DNA of 64,000 bases from Gelidibacter salicanalis (GTDB lineage Bacteria; Bacteroidota; Bacteroidia; Flavobacteriales; Flavobacteriaceae), in contig NZ_VORX01000010.1 of the NCBI RefSeq assembly GCF_007997285.1, positions 40,179-104,178 of the forward strand. Reading direction: 5' to 3'. The stretch's first letter is position 1, and every line of letters begins with the position of its first letter. Under the pieces are notes generated by a model that did no database searches, was not told the DNA's origin, and worked only from the letters and a program-made list of their open reading frames with translations. This document shows positions 43,109 to 52,414 of the stretch, piece by piece. The translations under genes were made by a program, and so were the position numbers.

Positions 43109-44305
43109 ATGGATATGGGAACACAAGATTCAAACGGATTAAACAAAGCTTCACGAACGCTATTGCTAGTGGGGGTTTTGTTTGTAGCTATCAATTTACG
43201 ACCAGCACTTTCAAGTATTGGTCCTTTGGTGGATATGATTCGTGCTGATGTTGGGCTTTCTGAAACGTTATTAGGATTGCTCACCACCTTACCATTGATA
43301 GCTTTCGGTATTGTTTCTACAATTACGCCGTTATTTACCAAGCGTTTTGGTATTGGGAACACCCTATTAGCTGCTTTAATTTTACTGACCTTGGGCATCA
43401 TAATTCGTTCCTCAGTTGGCATTTTTGGGTTGTATTTAGGTACTATAATGTTGGGGATAGCCATTGCATTTGGAAACGTATTGATTCCTGCGTTAATAAA
43501 GAGAAACTTTCCTCACAAAGCCGGCTTTGTAACAAGTTTATACTCCGGTATTATGTCGCTTGGAGCCGCTATTGCTGCAGGATTGAGTTTTCCTTTAGCT
43601 GTTGAGTTCAATTTAGGTTGGCGTGGCTCTTTAAGTGTTTGGGCGGTTTTGGCGGTTATTGCCTTAATTATTTGGATTCCTAATATCAAACGTATCAATC
43701 GTACGGTGCCAAGTAGAAGTTTCAAAGAAGCCATGAAGAAACTGAGTGGTTCTATGTTGGTTTGGAAAATGGCACTCTACATGGGGCTTCAGTCGTGGGC
43801 ATTTTATGTGATTTTAGCGTGGTTGCCAGCAATCTTGATTGATCGGGGTTTTGATGCTTCGTATGCAGGTTGGATGCTTTCCTTATCACAAGCCACAGGA
43901 ATTATCGGTGCCATTGCAATTCCTGTATGGGCCGGCTCTAGAAAGGATCAGCGTTTAATTATTGTTTCTTTAATTATCATTGAAGTTATTGCATTAATCG
44001 GATTAATGATACCCGAACTTGGAATGGTTGAACTTTGGGTTGGCCTGATTGGAATGGTACTTGGGGGCACATTCGGATTAGCACTATTGCTCATTGTCCT
44101 AAGATCTAAAGATGCCGAAACTGCTGCTGAACTTTCAGGAATTGTGCAATCTATCGGATACTTAATAGCAGCAACAGGACCGTTTATCGTCGGTTTAATT
44201 TATGACCTGACTGACACTTGGAATTATGCTTTAGCTTTATTAGTGGCCGTATCAGTTATTAAACTCATTATGGGAATTGATGTTGGTAAAGATAGAAAGG
44301 TATAG
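43109..44305 (+). CDS. MFS transporter of the CynX/NimT family
   Basis: A 398-residue major facilitator with 12 hydrophobic segments. The start is taken at ATG 43109; an upstream TTG is also open. Marks are LFVAINLRPALSSIGPLVDMI in TM1, the loop between TM2 and TM3 with LFTKRFGIG, and a second half opened by MGLQSWAFYVILAWLPAILIDRG. This is the CynX (cyanate) / NimT (2-nitroimidazole) branch. Substrate is not predictable. A small inverted repeat GGACAT/ATGTCC and a TATTTTTG box lie just upstream. It follows the AraC gene with a 284-base gap. Confidence 0.9.
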   Translation: MDMGTQDSNGLNKASRTLLLVGVLFVAINLRPALSSIGPLVDMIRADVGLSETLLGLLTTLPLIAFGIVSTITPLFTKRFGIGNTLLAALILLTLGIIIRSSVGIFGLYLGTIMLGIAIAFGNVLIPALIKRNFPHKAGFVTSLYSGIMSLGAAIAAGLSFPLAVEFNLGWRGSLSVWAVLAVIALIIWIPNIKRINRTVPSRSFKEAMKKLSGSMLVWKMALYMGLQSWAFYVILAWLPAILIDRGFDASYAGWMLSLSQATGIIGAIAIPVWAGSRKDQRLIIVSLIIIEVIALIGLMIPELGMVELWVGLIGMVLGGTFGLALLLIVLRSKDAETAAELSGIVQSIGYLIAATGPFIVGLIYDLTDTWNYALALLVAVSVIKLIMGIDVGKDRKV

Positions 44306-44562
44306 GCATCACCATTTTTACAATTGAACCGTAAATCAATTTCTTCACGGACGTCAATTTTCTATTTAGTCAGCTACTCAACAACATTTCAAAATTTTGA
44401 TGTGTTATCTCCTTTGTTTTAACTTTTTTTTTCTCTCGCGGATTGTAAGATCATCTTGGTCTAAAAGTCTTTTAATTTGGTCAATATGTTGATTTGAAGA
44501 CGGTTAATCTCATCTACATTTGCTATAAACCAAATAAAATAGTAATAGTTTAAAATCCAAAT

Positions 44563-45951
44563 ATGATGAAAACTGCGATAAAAGAAATTTCACCTCAAAT
44601 AATAAAAGCCTTTGTAGAACAATTAAACGGTCGCGTCATTGTGCCATCAGATGGAAATTATGATGAAACCCGAGAGGTGTATAACGCTATGATCGATAAA
44701 CGACCTGGACTATTCGCAATGTGTGAAAACGCTGACGATGTCATGGCCGCTGTAAATTTTGGTAGAGTCAACAATCTGTTGGTGGCCATAAGAGGCGGTG
44801 GCCATAATGGCGCAGGATTGGGATTATGTACTGACGGATTGGTCATCGATTTATCAGGAATTAAATTTGTGGATGTAGATACTTCCAACAACACCGTTAA
44901 AGTAGGGGGTGGTAATATTTGGAACGAAGTTGATCAGGTGACCCATGAGTTTGGCTTAGCAATTCCTTCCGGAATGATTTCTACCACCGGTGTGGGCGGA
45001 CTTACGCTTGGTGGTGGAATAGGATATTTGACACGAAAATACGGATTGACGATTGATAATTTATTGGAAGCTGAAATGGTATTGGCAGATGGAAAATTTG
45101 TAACTGTTAACGCTAAAGAAAATACCGATTTATTTTGGGCTATCCGCGGTGGTGGTGGGAATTTTGGTGTGGTGACCTCCTTTAAATTTCAAGCGCACCC
45201 CGTTAAAATGATCATGGGAGGCCCAACCTTATGGCCCATTGAAAAGGTAGAGGAAGTCATGTCGTGGTACAATGGTTTCATTCAAAACGTTTCAGAAGAT
45301 TTAAATGGGTTTATTGCTACGATGATCATTCCGGAATCGCCATTTCCTGAACATTTACACAATAAAATGTTCTGTGGAATTGTATGGTGTTATGTGGGAA
45401 ATCCCGATAAATTTGACCAAATATTTAAACCAGTATTAGATCAAAATCCAGTGTTCGCCCATGTTGGAGAAATGCCTTATCCTGCATTACAAACCCTCTT
45501 CGATGAGTTATTACCAAAAGGCCTTCAATGGTATTGGAGAGCAGACTTTTTTAATGAATTAGGCCCAGAAGTAAGAGCGCAACATTTAAAATTTGGATCG
45601 AAAATACCAACATCTTTATCTCAAATGCATCTATACCCTATATCCGGAGCTGCAAGTAGAGTAGGAGCGGACGAAACGCCATGGGCCTATAGAGATGCCA
45701 AGTATGCAGGAGTATATGTTGGCGTAGATCCTGATCCGGCAAATGCAAGTAAAATTACGGATTGGTGTAAAGACTATTATAATGCCTTACATCCTTTTTC
45801 TGCCGGTGGTGCGTATTCCAATTTTATGATGGAGGAGGGTGAAGACCGTGTAAAAGCTAGTTATAAACATAATTATGAGCGATTGGTCAAAATCAAACGC
45901 GTTTATGATCCTGAAAATCTGTTTAGAGTAAATCAGAATATTAAAGTGTGA
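44563..45951 (+). CDS. FAD-linked (berberine-bridge-like) oxidoreductase
   Basis: A 462-residue oxidase of the PCMH/BBE class. The FAD domain has VAIRGGGHNGAGLGLCTDGLVID, where His81 in RGGGHN would be the covalent FAD ligand; GGLTLGGGIGYLTRKYGLTIDNLL; and AIRGGGGNFGVVTSF. The C-terminal berberine-like segment (GAYSNFMMEEGEDRVKASY ... YDPENLFRVNQNI) completes it. No signal peptide. It could oxidise a sugar, aromatic or polyphenol substrate. Cytosolic form is typical for Bacteroidota. It stands alone with no clear partner. Confidence 0.9.
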   Translation: MMKTAIKEISPQIIKAFVEQLNGRVIVPSDGNYDETREVYNAMIDKRPGLFAMCENADDVMAAVNFGRVNNLLVAIRGGGHNGAGLGLCTDGLVIDLSGIKFVDVDTSNNTVKVGGGNIWNEVDQVTHEFGLAIPSGMISTTGVGGLTLGGGIGYLTRKYGLTIDNLLEAEMVLADGKFVTVNAKENTDLFWAIRGGGGNFGVVTSFKFQAHPVKMIMGGPTLWPIEKVEEVMSWYNGFIQNVSEDLNGFIATMIIPESPFPEHLHNKMFCGIVWCYVGNPDKFDQIFKPVLDQNPVFAHVGEMPYPALQTLFDELLPKGLQWYWRADFFNELGPEVRAQHLKFGSKIPTSLSQMHLYPISGAASRVGADETPWAYRDAKYAGVYVGVDPDPANASKITDWCKDYYNALHPFSAGGAYSNFMMEEGEDRVKASYKHNYERLVKIKRVYDPENLFRVNQNIKV

Positions 45952-46105
45952 TGACCTTGTAATATAACTGGCAAGGTGCTCTAAATAGATGATTGAAAGC
46001 CCATCAACTGAGCAGTATACGTAATTGTAATATTATTGATTGTCAAAGGTTTAGAGTTTATAAATATTTATCTTTAGAGGTACTAATGTTTATACATCAT
46101 CTAAG

Positions 46106-47863
46106 TTGAAACAGTATTATTTATCAATGTTGCTGTGCCTATGGTTTTCAAATGCTCATTTGTGTGCACAGAATGCAGCATTGTCTAGTGATGAGGCATA
46201 CAATCAATATAAAGCCATCAGTGATTCTATGGCAATTTCATTTCCTGAAGACGATATAAAAACATTTAGGCGTACATCATTTAATGAAACCCAATTGCAA
46301 AATTATTTGTCCATGCATTTTAAGCGTATGGACCTCTTAACTCATATTAAAGGACATCATGTTTTTGTACTGAATAGTTATCTGCATTCGGGTAATTGGT
46401 TTAAAGACATTGGTTTTCCGAAAGAATCTATTAGATCCTATAAAGCCTTTTTCCGCCATTATAAATTAGTAGAACATGAACTCTCACCGGAAGATCGAAA
46501 AGGTTTTAACGTGATGCGGTTTTATGCACACAGTGTTCTTGCTGAAAATTATGCGAATCTTGGCCAATTTGATAGCGCTAAAAAACAGCACCAACTGAAT
46601 ATGGACTTCACCAGAAATCTTGATAATTTATATTATCCTTCAGCCATTAACAATTATGGATTGCTCTTATATTGGCATAAAAAGGAATTGGATTCAGCGC
46701 TTCATTATTTTCAAAAAGCGTATCAAATCACGGAATCCAAATTCCCTAAGCATACGTTAATCGGGAGTATTCGCGATAATATTGCAGATGTTTATGTGGA
46801 ACAAAATCTTCACGAAAAAGCACAACCGCTATATGCACTCAATTTTGATTTTTATAATTCCACGTTCAATGAAGGCACGTTTGAAAAGGATATTCCGCGG
46901 TTAATCAGTGCAGGCGCACAATTGGTAACCAGTAACATTCATTTAAACAAGCTAAACGAAGCTGAGCAGGTTTTTAAAGCATTGGAAAAGATTGTGACAC
47001 ATCAGGAAAATTCAAACTTAATAAATCCGCAATCGTACTTAGAATTCTTGAATGCGAAGCAACTTCTATTACAAGAACAACATAAAATTGACGCGGCTTA
47101 TGCTACTGCAAGGCGCATTAATGCTTATGCAGATAGTATTTATAAAGTTGCGGCCATAACTGATAAGCGTTGGCAAGAGGAGTTTAATGACGTCACTATC
47201 GATAGGATTGCGCTTAATTTTAAGATTGATCAATTGGAAAAGGAAGATAAAATTAATAGTCAACGTGGAAAATTAAGATTAATCGGGTTGGTCTCTTCTG
47301 TGTTTATATTAATTCTATTGATTTTATTTTTAAGCAGACGCCAACATCTGATCAATGCCAAGAACAAACAATTGCTAGCAGAACAACACTTGGAAAACTC
47401 AGCCTTAAAGGTAAAGCAGCTACATTCTGAAATTAAATCTAAAGAACGCGACTTATCAGATTTTGCTATTAGCTTGACCCAAAATCAAGACTGGACCAAA
47501 CACCTCGCAGAACAGTTGGAAGCGATTAAAACTTCCAATCCTGAAGATCGTGAAGTGCTCTTGGAATCCTTAAATCAGGACATTAAAAATAAAATAAGCT
47601 TTGACAGTGATTCTCAAGAATTCTTCGAGCGCTTAGACAAGTTAAGCGATGCGTTCTATAGTAAACTGACGACGCTGTATCCTAACTTAAGCAAAAATGA
47701 AATTAGATTGTCTTCTCTAATTCGACTAAAGATTGAAAGTAGAAGTATTGCTACACTTCAAAATATTACAATGGCTTCCCTCAATACAAGTCGTTATCGG
47801 CTAAGAAAAAAATTAGATCTTTCTGAAGATGTGGATTTGGATACGTTCATTCAGAATTTGTAA
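46106..47863 (+). CDS. TPR sensor with transmembrane helix and LuxR-like C-terminus
   Basis: A 585-residue membrane regulator. A signal peptide-like start (MKQYYLSMLLCLWFSNAHLCAQ) uses TTG at 46106; the in-frame ATG at 46127 would cut the signal. A periplasmic TPR array (about 40-340, with NYGLLLYWHKKELDSALHYFQKAY) precedes one TM (LIGLVSSVFILILLILFL, near 398-415), a coiled coil, and a C-terminal helix-turn-helix similar to LuxR (LTTLYPNLSKNEIRLSSLIRLKIESRSIATLQNITMASLNTSRYRLRKKL). This layout is common in flavobacteria. The ligand and target genes are unknown. Confidence 0.85.
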   Translation: MKQYYLSMLLCLWFSNAHLCAQNAALSSDEAYNQYKAISDSMAISFPEDDIKTFRRTSFNETQLQNYLSMHFKRMDLLTHIKGHHVFVLNSYLHSGNWFKDIGFPKESIRSYKAFFRHYKLVEHELSPEDRKGFNVMRFYAHSVLAENYANLGQFDSAKKQHQLNMDFTRNLDNLYYPSAINNYGLLLYWHKKELDSALHYFQKAYQITESKFPKHTLIGSIRDNIADVYVEQNLHEKAQPLYALNFDFYNSTFNEGTFEKDIPRLISAGAQLVTSNIHLNKLNEAEQVFKALEKIVTHQENSNLINPQSYLEFLNAKQLLLQEQHKIDAAYATARRINAYADSIYKVAAITDKRWQEEFNDVTIDRIALNFKIDQLEKEDKINSQRGKLRLIGLVSSVFILILLILFLSRRQHLINAKNKQLLAEQHLENSALKVKQLHSEIKSKERDLSDFAISLTQNQDWTKHLAEQLEAIKTSNPEDREVLLESLNQDIKNKISFDSDSQEFFERLDKLSDAFYSKLTTLYPNLSKNEIRLSSLIRLKIESRSIATLQNITMASLNTSRYRLRKKLDLSEDVDLDTFIQNL

Positions 47864-48069
47864 TCCGCTATAAAATAGCTATTTAAAATCGAAAATTACC
47901 ACATGTCTATTAATTGTCTATAGCTTGTGCATCAGCTGTCTATACCAATTTCATAGATTATAAGTCTATCTCTTCTAATTTAGTACTTTCCTAAAATCAG
48001 AGTTCATACCTCAAATTTCCTAAGTGTTTATAGCGTCACACATTCGTTTAATTTTAAAACCTTACACTC

Positions 48070-48585
48070 ATGAAAACACGTATCCTCGGTTTAGTATTTT
48101 TAGGATTGACCAGCCTTATGTCCGCACAAAATGATTTTGCAATGGTTACACCTGAGTATAGCCACAGCGTAACATCTGAAAAACCCGTTCTAAAAAACGG
48201 CCAGTATTTATCTGAAATGACCTTACAATCTGAAGCCGTTCGCGTCACAACATTACAATCGATTGCCGCCAACTATGACATTAGTGCATTGTCTATTTAC
48301 AATGCGAAGACATCACAAACGTATTCAGTAGTTTTTAAATCGGCTGAGAATTATATTAAAGCCATTTATGATCATGATGGGACCATTACTAAATGTGAAG
48401 AGTTTTATGAAAATGTAAGAATGCCCTATGAGCTTAGCAGCGATTTGGCAAAAGAATACCCAGGTTGGGAATTTCATAAAATTCACTACACCATTGATTA
48501 TGCTGTAAATGAAACACCAATCTTTGTATTTGAGGTCATATTAAAAAAAGGGAAAACAACTAAAAATGTACAAATTACACTATAA
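48070..48585 (+). CDS. Secreted protein of unknown function
   Basis: A 171-residue protein with signal peptide ending at SLMSAQ. The mature part alternates strand-like segments (YSVVFKSAENYIKAIYDHDGTITKCEEFYE), with one cysteine, and a C-terminal FVFEVILKKGKTTKNVQITL. The general look is a PepSY-like or DUF-type periplasmic fold, but I cannot assign it safely. It may belong to the regulon of the TPR regulator just upstream (206 bases). A 13-bp bidirectional terminator follows. Confidence 0.65.
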   Translation: MKTRILGLVFLGLTSLMSAQNDFAMVTPEYSHSVTSEKPVLKNGQYLSEMTLQSEAVRVTTLQSIAANYDISALSIYNAKTSQTYSVVFKSAENYIKAIYDHDGTITKCEEFYENVRMPYELSSDLAKEYPGWEFHKIHYTIDYAVNETPIFVFEVILKKGKTTKNVQITL

Positions 48586-48613
48586 CCATTTTTTGTGTAA
48601 GGTACAGGAAATT

Positions 48614-48649
48614 AAAAAAGGCTGTCCTATTTATAAGACAGCCTTTTTT
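48614..48649. terminator. Bidirectional terminator
   Basis: Perfect 13-bp stem AAAAAAGGCTGTC / GACAGCCTTTTTT with a 10-base loop, between convergent genes ending at 48585 and 48672. Confidence 0.9.
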
Positions 48650-48671
48650 GATGTTTAAAATAATTGAAAGA

Positions 48672-49478
48672 TTATTTCAAATTTTCCAATAACTTTTTTG
48701 CTACCAATTCCGAAGATGCAGGATTTTGACCTGTAATTAAATTCCCATCTTGAATGGCATAAGCTGCCCAATCTTCTTTTTTAGAATAGATACCACCGTT
48801 TTTAGTCAGCATATCTTCCACTAAAAATGGCACGATATCCGTCAATTGAACTGCAGCTTCCTCAGTATTTGTAAAACCAGTTACTTTTTTGCCTTTGACT
48901 AATGGATTGCCTTCCGCATCTTTCACGTCTTTTAAAGCCGCAGGTGCATGACATACAAAAGCGATAGGTTTCTTTTGACTGTTAAATTTTTCAATCAGGG
49001 TAATTGAAGTTTTATCAGTAGCTAAATCCCATAACGGACCATGACCACCTGGATAAAATACGGCATCAAAATCATCCGGATTCATATCCGCTAATACTTT
49101 GGTGTTTGCAATTAATTTCTGCGCTTCGGCATCTTTATCAAAACGCTTCGTCGCTTCTGTAGCAGCATCTGGCGCATCACTAGTAGGGTCGATTGGTGCA
49201 GCACCACCTTTTGGCGTGGCGATAGTAATAGTAGCACCTTTGTCTAATAAAGTATAATATGGGTTGGCAAATTCTTCAACCCAAAACCCTGTTTTCTTTC
49301 CGGTATCTCCTAATTGATCGTGAGATGTTAATACAAATAAAATGTTCATCTTTTTGTCTTTTTTAATGTCTGTTTGTGCTTCTGAAACGCTTTCAGAAGT
49401 TTTTTCGTTTTGACTATCCTTACAACTTGACGCCATAACGATAGTCAAAACAATTGCTAATGATTGTAATAGCTTCAT
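48672..49478 (-). CDS. DJ-1/PfpI-type glutamine-amidotransferase-like lipoprotein (Hsp31/glyoxalase III-like)
   Basis: A 268-residue protein of the DJ-1/PfpI superfamily. A lipobox ASSC (Cys19) follows a signal peptide, so it is exported and lipid-anchored, unusual for this class. The catalytic Cys176 is in FVCHAPAAL; FYPGGHGPLWD and WVEEFANPYYTLLDKG are Hsp31-like. It would act on methylglyoxal or protein glycation products. It is the last gene of a four-gene minus operon with iron alcohol dehydrogenase, MDR reductase and TetR genes, which supports reactive-carbonyl defence. Confidence 0.88.
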   Translation of the reverse strand: MKLLQSLAIVLTIVMASSCKDSQNEKTSESVSEAQTDIKKDKKMNILFVLTSHDQLGDTGKKTGFWVEEFANPYYTLLDKGATITIATPKGGAAPIDPTSDAPDAATEATKRFDKDAEAQKLIANTKVLADMNPDDFDAVFYPGGHGPLWDLATDKTSITLIEKFNSQKKPIAFVCHAPAALKDVKDAEGNPLVKGKKVTGFTNTEEAAVQLTDIVPFLVEDMLTKNGGIYSKKEDWAAYAIQDGNLITGQNPASSELVAKKLLENLK

Positions 49479-49486
49479 ATCTAAAA

Positions 49487-50647
49487 TTAATAAGCCATTT
49501 TAACAATCTTCTCAACCTTGTCTGGCGACAGGGTCTGGTGTTCTCCTAATCCTAACCAGCCACGTTCTGTAAAACGTTTCGAAATGGTTTCGGCGGTGCC
49601 TTCGTAATCTTTAGTATAATCAGAAAGTTTGGTGTCTATGCCTAATTCGTGGAAAAATGCTACGGTACGTTCAATAGCTGCATAAGCTTTGTCGTCGGTA
49701 CTGCCTTCAGTGATATTCCATACACGTTCACCATACTGTGCTAATTTTTCTTTTTTAGCTTCAAAATTATACTTGTAATGACTTGGTGCTATGACTGCCA
49801 AAGTTCGCGCATGGTCTATTCCGAATAGTGCGGTTAATTCATGGCCCATAGCATGTACTGCCCAATCTGTAGGAACTCCTTTTTGTAGCAGTCCGTTTAA
49901 AGCCATTGTACAACTCCACATAAAATCCGCAGCCGCCTTGTAATCTGTAGGATCTTTTAATACTTTTGGAGCTACTTCAATGATGGTTTGTAAAACACTT
50001 TCTGCAAAACGATCTTGTAATAGTGCGCCGTTAGGATAGGTCATATACTGTTCTAGCACGTGGGTAAAGGCATCGGTCAATCCGTTGGCCAATTGACGTT
50101 GAGGAATCGAACTGATCACCTGAGGATCTAAAATGGAAAACTCCGGAAACAATCCAGGCCCGCCCATGGTACGTTTTTCTTTAGTTTCTGCTCTGGTAAT
50201 TACGGCTCCCGAATTCATTTCTGAACCTGTTGCTGGCAAAGTCAATACCGTTCCAAAAGGCATGCCTTTTTCAGTTTTGATGCCTTTGCTTAAAATATCC
50301 CAAGGGATGTCGCCTTCAAATAGGGCAGCAGCCGATAAAATCTTGGTACCATCAATCACCGAGCCTCCGCCAACAGCGAGTAAATAGGTAATCTCTTCAT
50401 CCTTAATAATTTTTAAGGCGTCCATCAAAACGGCGTATTCCGGATTGGCAGGGATGCCACCAAATTCAACCACTTTCAGGTTTTTTATAGCGGACTTAAC
50501 TTGCTCATAAATCCCGTTTTTCTTAATACTGCCGCCACCATAAAGTAGTAATACTTTAGCGTCTTGTGGGATTTCATTTTCTAGTTTTGCTATCGTGTCC
50601 TTTCCAAAAATTATTTTGGTTGGGTTTTTAAATTCAAAATTGTTCAT
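49487..50647 (-). CDS. Iron-containing NADPH alcohol dehydrogenase (YqhD/BdhA-like)
   Basis: A 386-residue group III alcohol dehydrogenase. NNFEFKNPTKIIFGKDTIAKL opens the nucleotide domain; LLAVGGGSVIDGTK is the dinucleotide motif; metal ligands are in LTDAFTHVLEQYMTYP and AMGHELTALFGIDHARTLAVIAPSH. The N-terminus and the DFMWSCTMALNG stretch favour the YqhD-like NADPH aldehyde reductase branch. It would reduce toxic short aldehydes. It sits 8 bases from the DJ-1-like gene and 25 from the MDR gene in a TetR operon. Confidence 0.93.
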   Translation of the reverse strand: MNNFEFKNPTKIIFGKDTIAKLENEIPQDAKVLLLYGGGSIKKNGIYEQVKSAIKNLKVVEFGGIPANPEYAVLMDALKIIKDEEITYLLAVGGGSVIDGTKILSAAALFEGDIPWDILSKGIKTEKGMPFGTVLTLPATGSEMNSGAVITRAETKEKRTMGGPGLFPEFSILDPQVISSIPQRQLANGLTDAFTHVLEQYMTYPNGALLQDRFAESVLQTIIEVAPKVLKDPTDYKAAADFMWSCTMALNGLLQKGVPTDWAVHAMGHELTALFGIDHARTLAVIAPSHYKYNFEAKKEKLAQYGERVWNITEGSTDDKAYAAIERTVAFFHELGIDTKLSDYTKDYEGTAETISKRFTERGWLGLGEHQTLSPDKVEKIVKMAY

Positions 50648-50672
50648 TATTTTGTGTCTTTCTTTTAGTTAA

Positions 50673-51674
50673 TTATATTTTGACAATCATTTTCCCCGTG
50701 TTTTTACCTTCAAATAAGTCGATAAAAGCTGTTGGGATATTGTCAAAACCTTCTACAACAGTTTCTGTGTAGGTCAATTTGTCTTCAGCCAACCATCCTG
50801 ATAATTGTTTCATGGTTTCTGGGAATTTTTCAGCATAATTTGAAACGATAAACCCTTGCATGAGCGCGCTCTTTTTGACTAAAAATGGCTGCACACTTAA
50901 GCCTTTTGGCAATTCAGTGTTGTTATACGCTGAGATAGCGCCACAGATGACCATTCTTGCAAATTTATTGATGTTAAATAACACGGCATCAGAAATTGTT
51001 CCGCCAACGTTATCATAATAAATATCAACACCGTCTGGTGCGGCTTGTTGTATTGCAGCGACCATATTTTCTGTGGTGTTGTAATTGATGCCTGCGTCAA
51101 AGCCAAATTTTGATGTTAACATCTCAACCTTTTCGTCCGTGCCTGCAATACCAATAACGCGTAGTCCTAGAATTTTTCCTATTTGACCAACAACGGAACC
51201 TACCGCTCCAGCAGCTCCAGAAACCACAAGTGTCTCTCCCGCAACAGGTTTACCTATTTGAGTTAAACCTAAATAAGCGGTCAAGCCGGTCATGCCCAAA
51301 ATCCCTAGATAGGCACTTAAAGGTGCTTTAGAAGGATCGACTTTTAAAAGTCCTTCACCAGTGCTTACTTGTTGGGTTTTCCAATCGAGCATGCCAGACA
51401 CGTAATCACCTTCTTTAAATTGCTCGTTTTTGGAAGCAGTCACCTTAGCTATAACACCTGAATGAATTGGTTTGTTAAGCTCAAACGGTGGCACATAAGA
51501 TTTTGCTTCGCTCATACGACCTCTTAAATAAGGATCAACAGAAACATATAGGGTTTCTAGAAGTAACTCGCCATTAGCAATAGTCAAATTTGTCTCTTCT
51601 GTTACAAATTCGAAATCTGCAATTGTAGGCGTTCCTTTTGGTCTGTTTTTTAATAATATAGTCTTCGTCATCAT
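50673..51674 (-). CDS. NADP-dependent zinc-free MDR reductase (CurA/LTB4-dehydrogenase type)
   Basis: A 333-residue medium-chain reductase without zinc ligands. Marks are SVDPYLRGRMSEAKSYVPPFELN near the N-terminus, ILGMTGLTAYLGLTQIGKP, AAGAVGSVVGQIGKILGLRVIGIAG and DIYYDNVGG. It is in the LTB4DH/CurA/YncB branch, which reduces alpha,beta-unsaturated ketones or aldehydes with NADPH. It is the first structural gene after the TetR regulator, 18 bases downstream of it, so electrophilic enones are likely inducers. Confidence 0.93.
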   Translation of the reverse strand: MMTKTILLKNRPKGTPTIADFEFVTEETNLTIANGELLLETLYVSVDPYLRGRMSEAKSYVPPFELNKPIHSGVIAKVTASKNEQFKEGDYVSGMLDWKTQQVSTGEGLLKVDPSKAPLSAYLGILGMTGLTAYLGLTQIGKPVAGETLVVSGAAGAVGSVVGQIGKILGLRVIGIAGTDEKVEMLTSKFGFDAGINYNTTENMVAAIQQAAPDGVDIYYDNVGGTISDAVLFNINKFARMVICGAISAYNNTELPKGLSVQPFLVKKSALMQGFIVSNYAEKFPETMKQLSGWLAEDKLTYTETVVEGFDNIPTAFIDLFEGKNTGKMIVKI

Positions 51675-51692
51675 AAATGTCTTTTAAATTTT

Positions 51693-52274
51693 TTAGTTGT
51701 TTTTTATACTGCTCCACGCCAATTGATAGGCATCTTCTAGTTGTGAAGCATCCAATTGAAATGCGCCACGTTTTTGCGCCATCATTAAAAATGACAGCGG
51801 ATTGATGGCATAGGCGTACAATAAATAGTTGGACATGTTTTTTATCAGCCCTTCTTTTTTACCGCGTTCCCAAAGGTCGAGTAGGGGTTGTAAATGTTTA
51901 ATCCCTTCCTGTAAAATAGGTTCGTCGATAATTGGGGTGTTATCACATTGTGCCAGAAACATTGCGTTTTCAGAGGCGTTGAGTTTGAAATCAGCTATAC
52001 GTTTCCAAATCACCTCAAAACCACGTTCTACAGACATATCAGAAGAATAAGTTTCAAAGGCGTAATTGGTGTATTGTGCTTTAACGTCGATATAGGTTTT
52101 ATTGACCAAGTCTTGCTTATTTTCAAAATACAAATAAATGGTCGCCGGAGAAACGTTGGCCATTTTCGCAATCTTACTCATTGGTGTGGCGTGAAAGCCA
52201 TTGTTATTCACCAACTCAATAGTGGCCTTAATAAGTGCATTACGTTTGTCTATACTTTTTTGAAGTGTTGCCAT
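51693..52274 (-). CDS. TetR/AcrR-family regulator
   Basis: A 193-residue repressor from ATG 52274 (MATLQKSIDKRNAL). The frame is open up to 52307 but that start lies beyond the promoter and is rejected. The helix-turn-helix is TPMSKIAKMANVSPATIYLYFENKQDLVN. The C-terminal ligand domain is of the usual size. It is first in an operon with MDR reductase, iron alcohol dehydrogenase and DJ-1-like genes, and a dyad operator lies over its own promoter, so it is probably self-regulated and induced by carbonyl compounds. Confidence 0.92.
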   Translation of the reverse strand: MATLQKSIDKRNALIKATIELVNNNGFHATPMSKIAKMANVSPATIYLYFENKQDLVNKTYIDVKAQYTNYAFETYSSDMSVERGFEVIWKRIADFKLNASENAMFLAQCDNTPIIDEPILQEGIKHLQPLLDLWERGKKEGLIKNMSNYLLYAYAINPLSFLMMAQKRGAFQLDASQLEDAYQLAWSSIKNN

Positions 52275-52293
52275 GTTTAATTTATTTACAATG

Positions 52294-52322
52294 CAAATAT
52301 ACAACAAAAATGAATGTTCATT
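52294..52322 (-). promoter_or_regulatory. Promoter and TetR-type operator of the carbonyl-detoxification operon
   Basis: Minus-strand -7 box TATATTTG (complement of 52294-52301). Immediately upstream lies the inverted repeat AATGAA-TG-TTCATT (52309-52322, 6-bp arms), in the spacer where a repressor would block RNA polymerase. Start codon is 20 bases downstream of the -7 box. TTG box not seen. Confidence 0.6.
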
Positions 52323-52414
52323 CTTTTTTTAACAAAGTATTATATGTGAATGCTAATTTGGAGGATAACATTAGCGGTAGCGTATCTGCGTTAAATTAAT
52401 GAATCTGGCGATTA

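Noticed and set aside
45954..45977. Hairpin with GCAAGGTGCT as a second S-box element
   Set aside because: Only this short string matches; the 5' TTATCAAGA and GCAACC parts are missing, and it lies after a stop codon, so probably a weak terminator.
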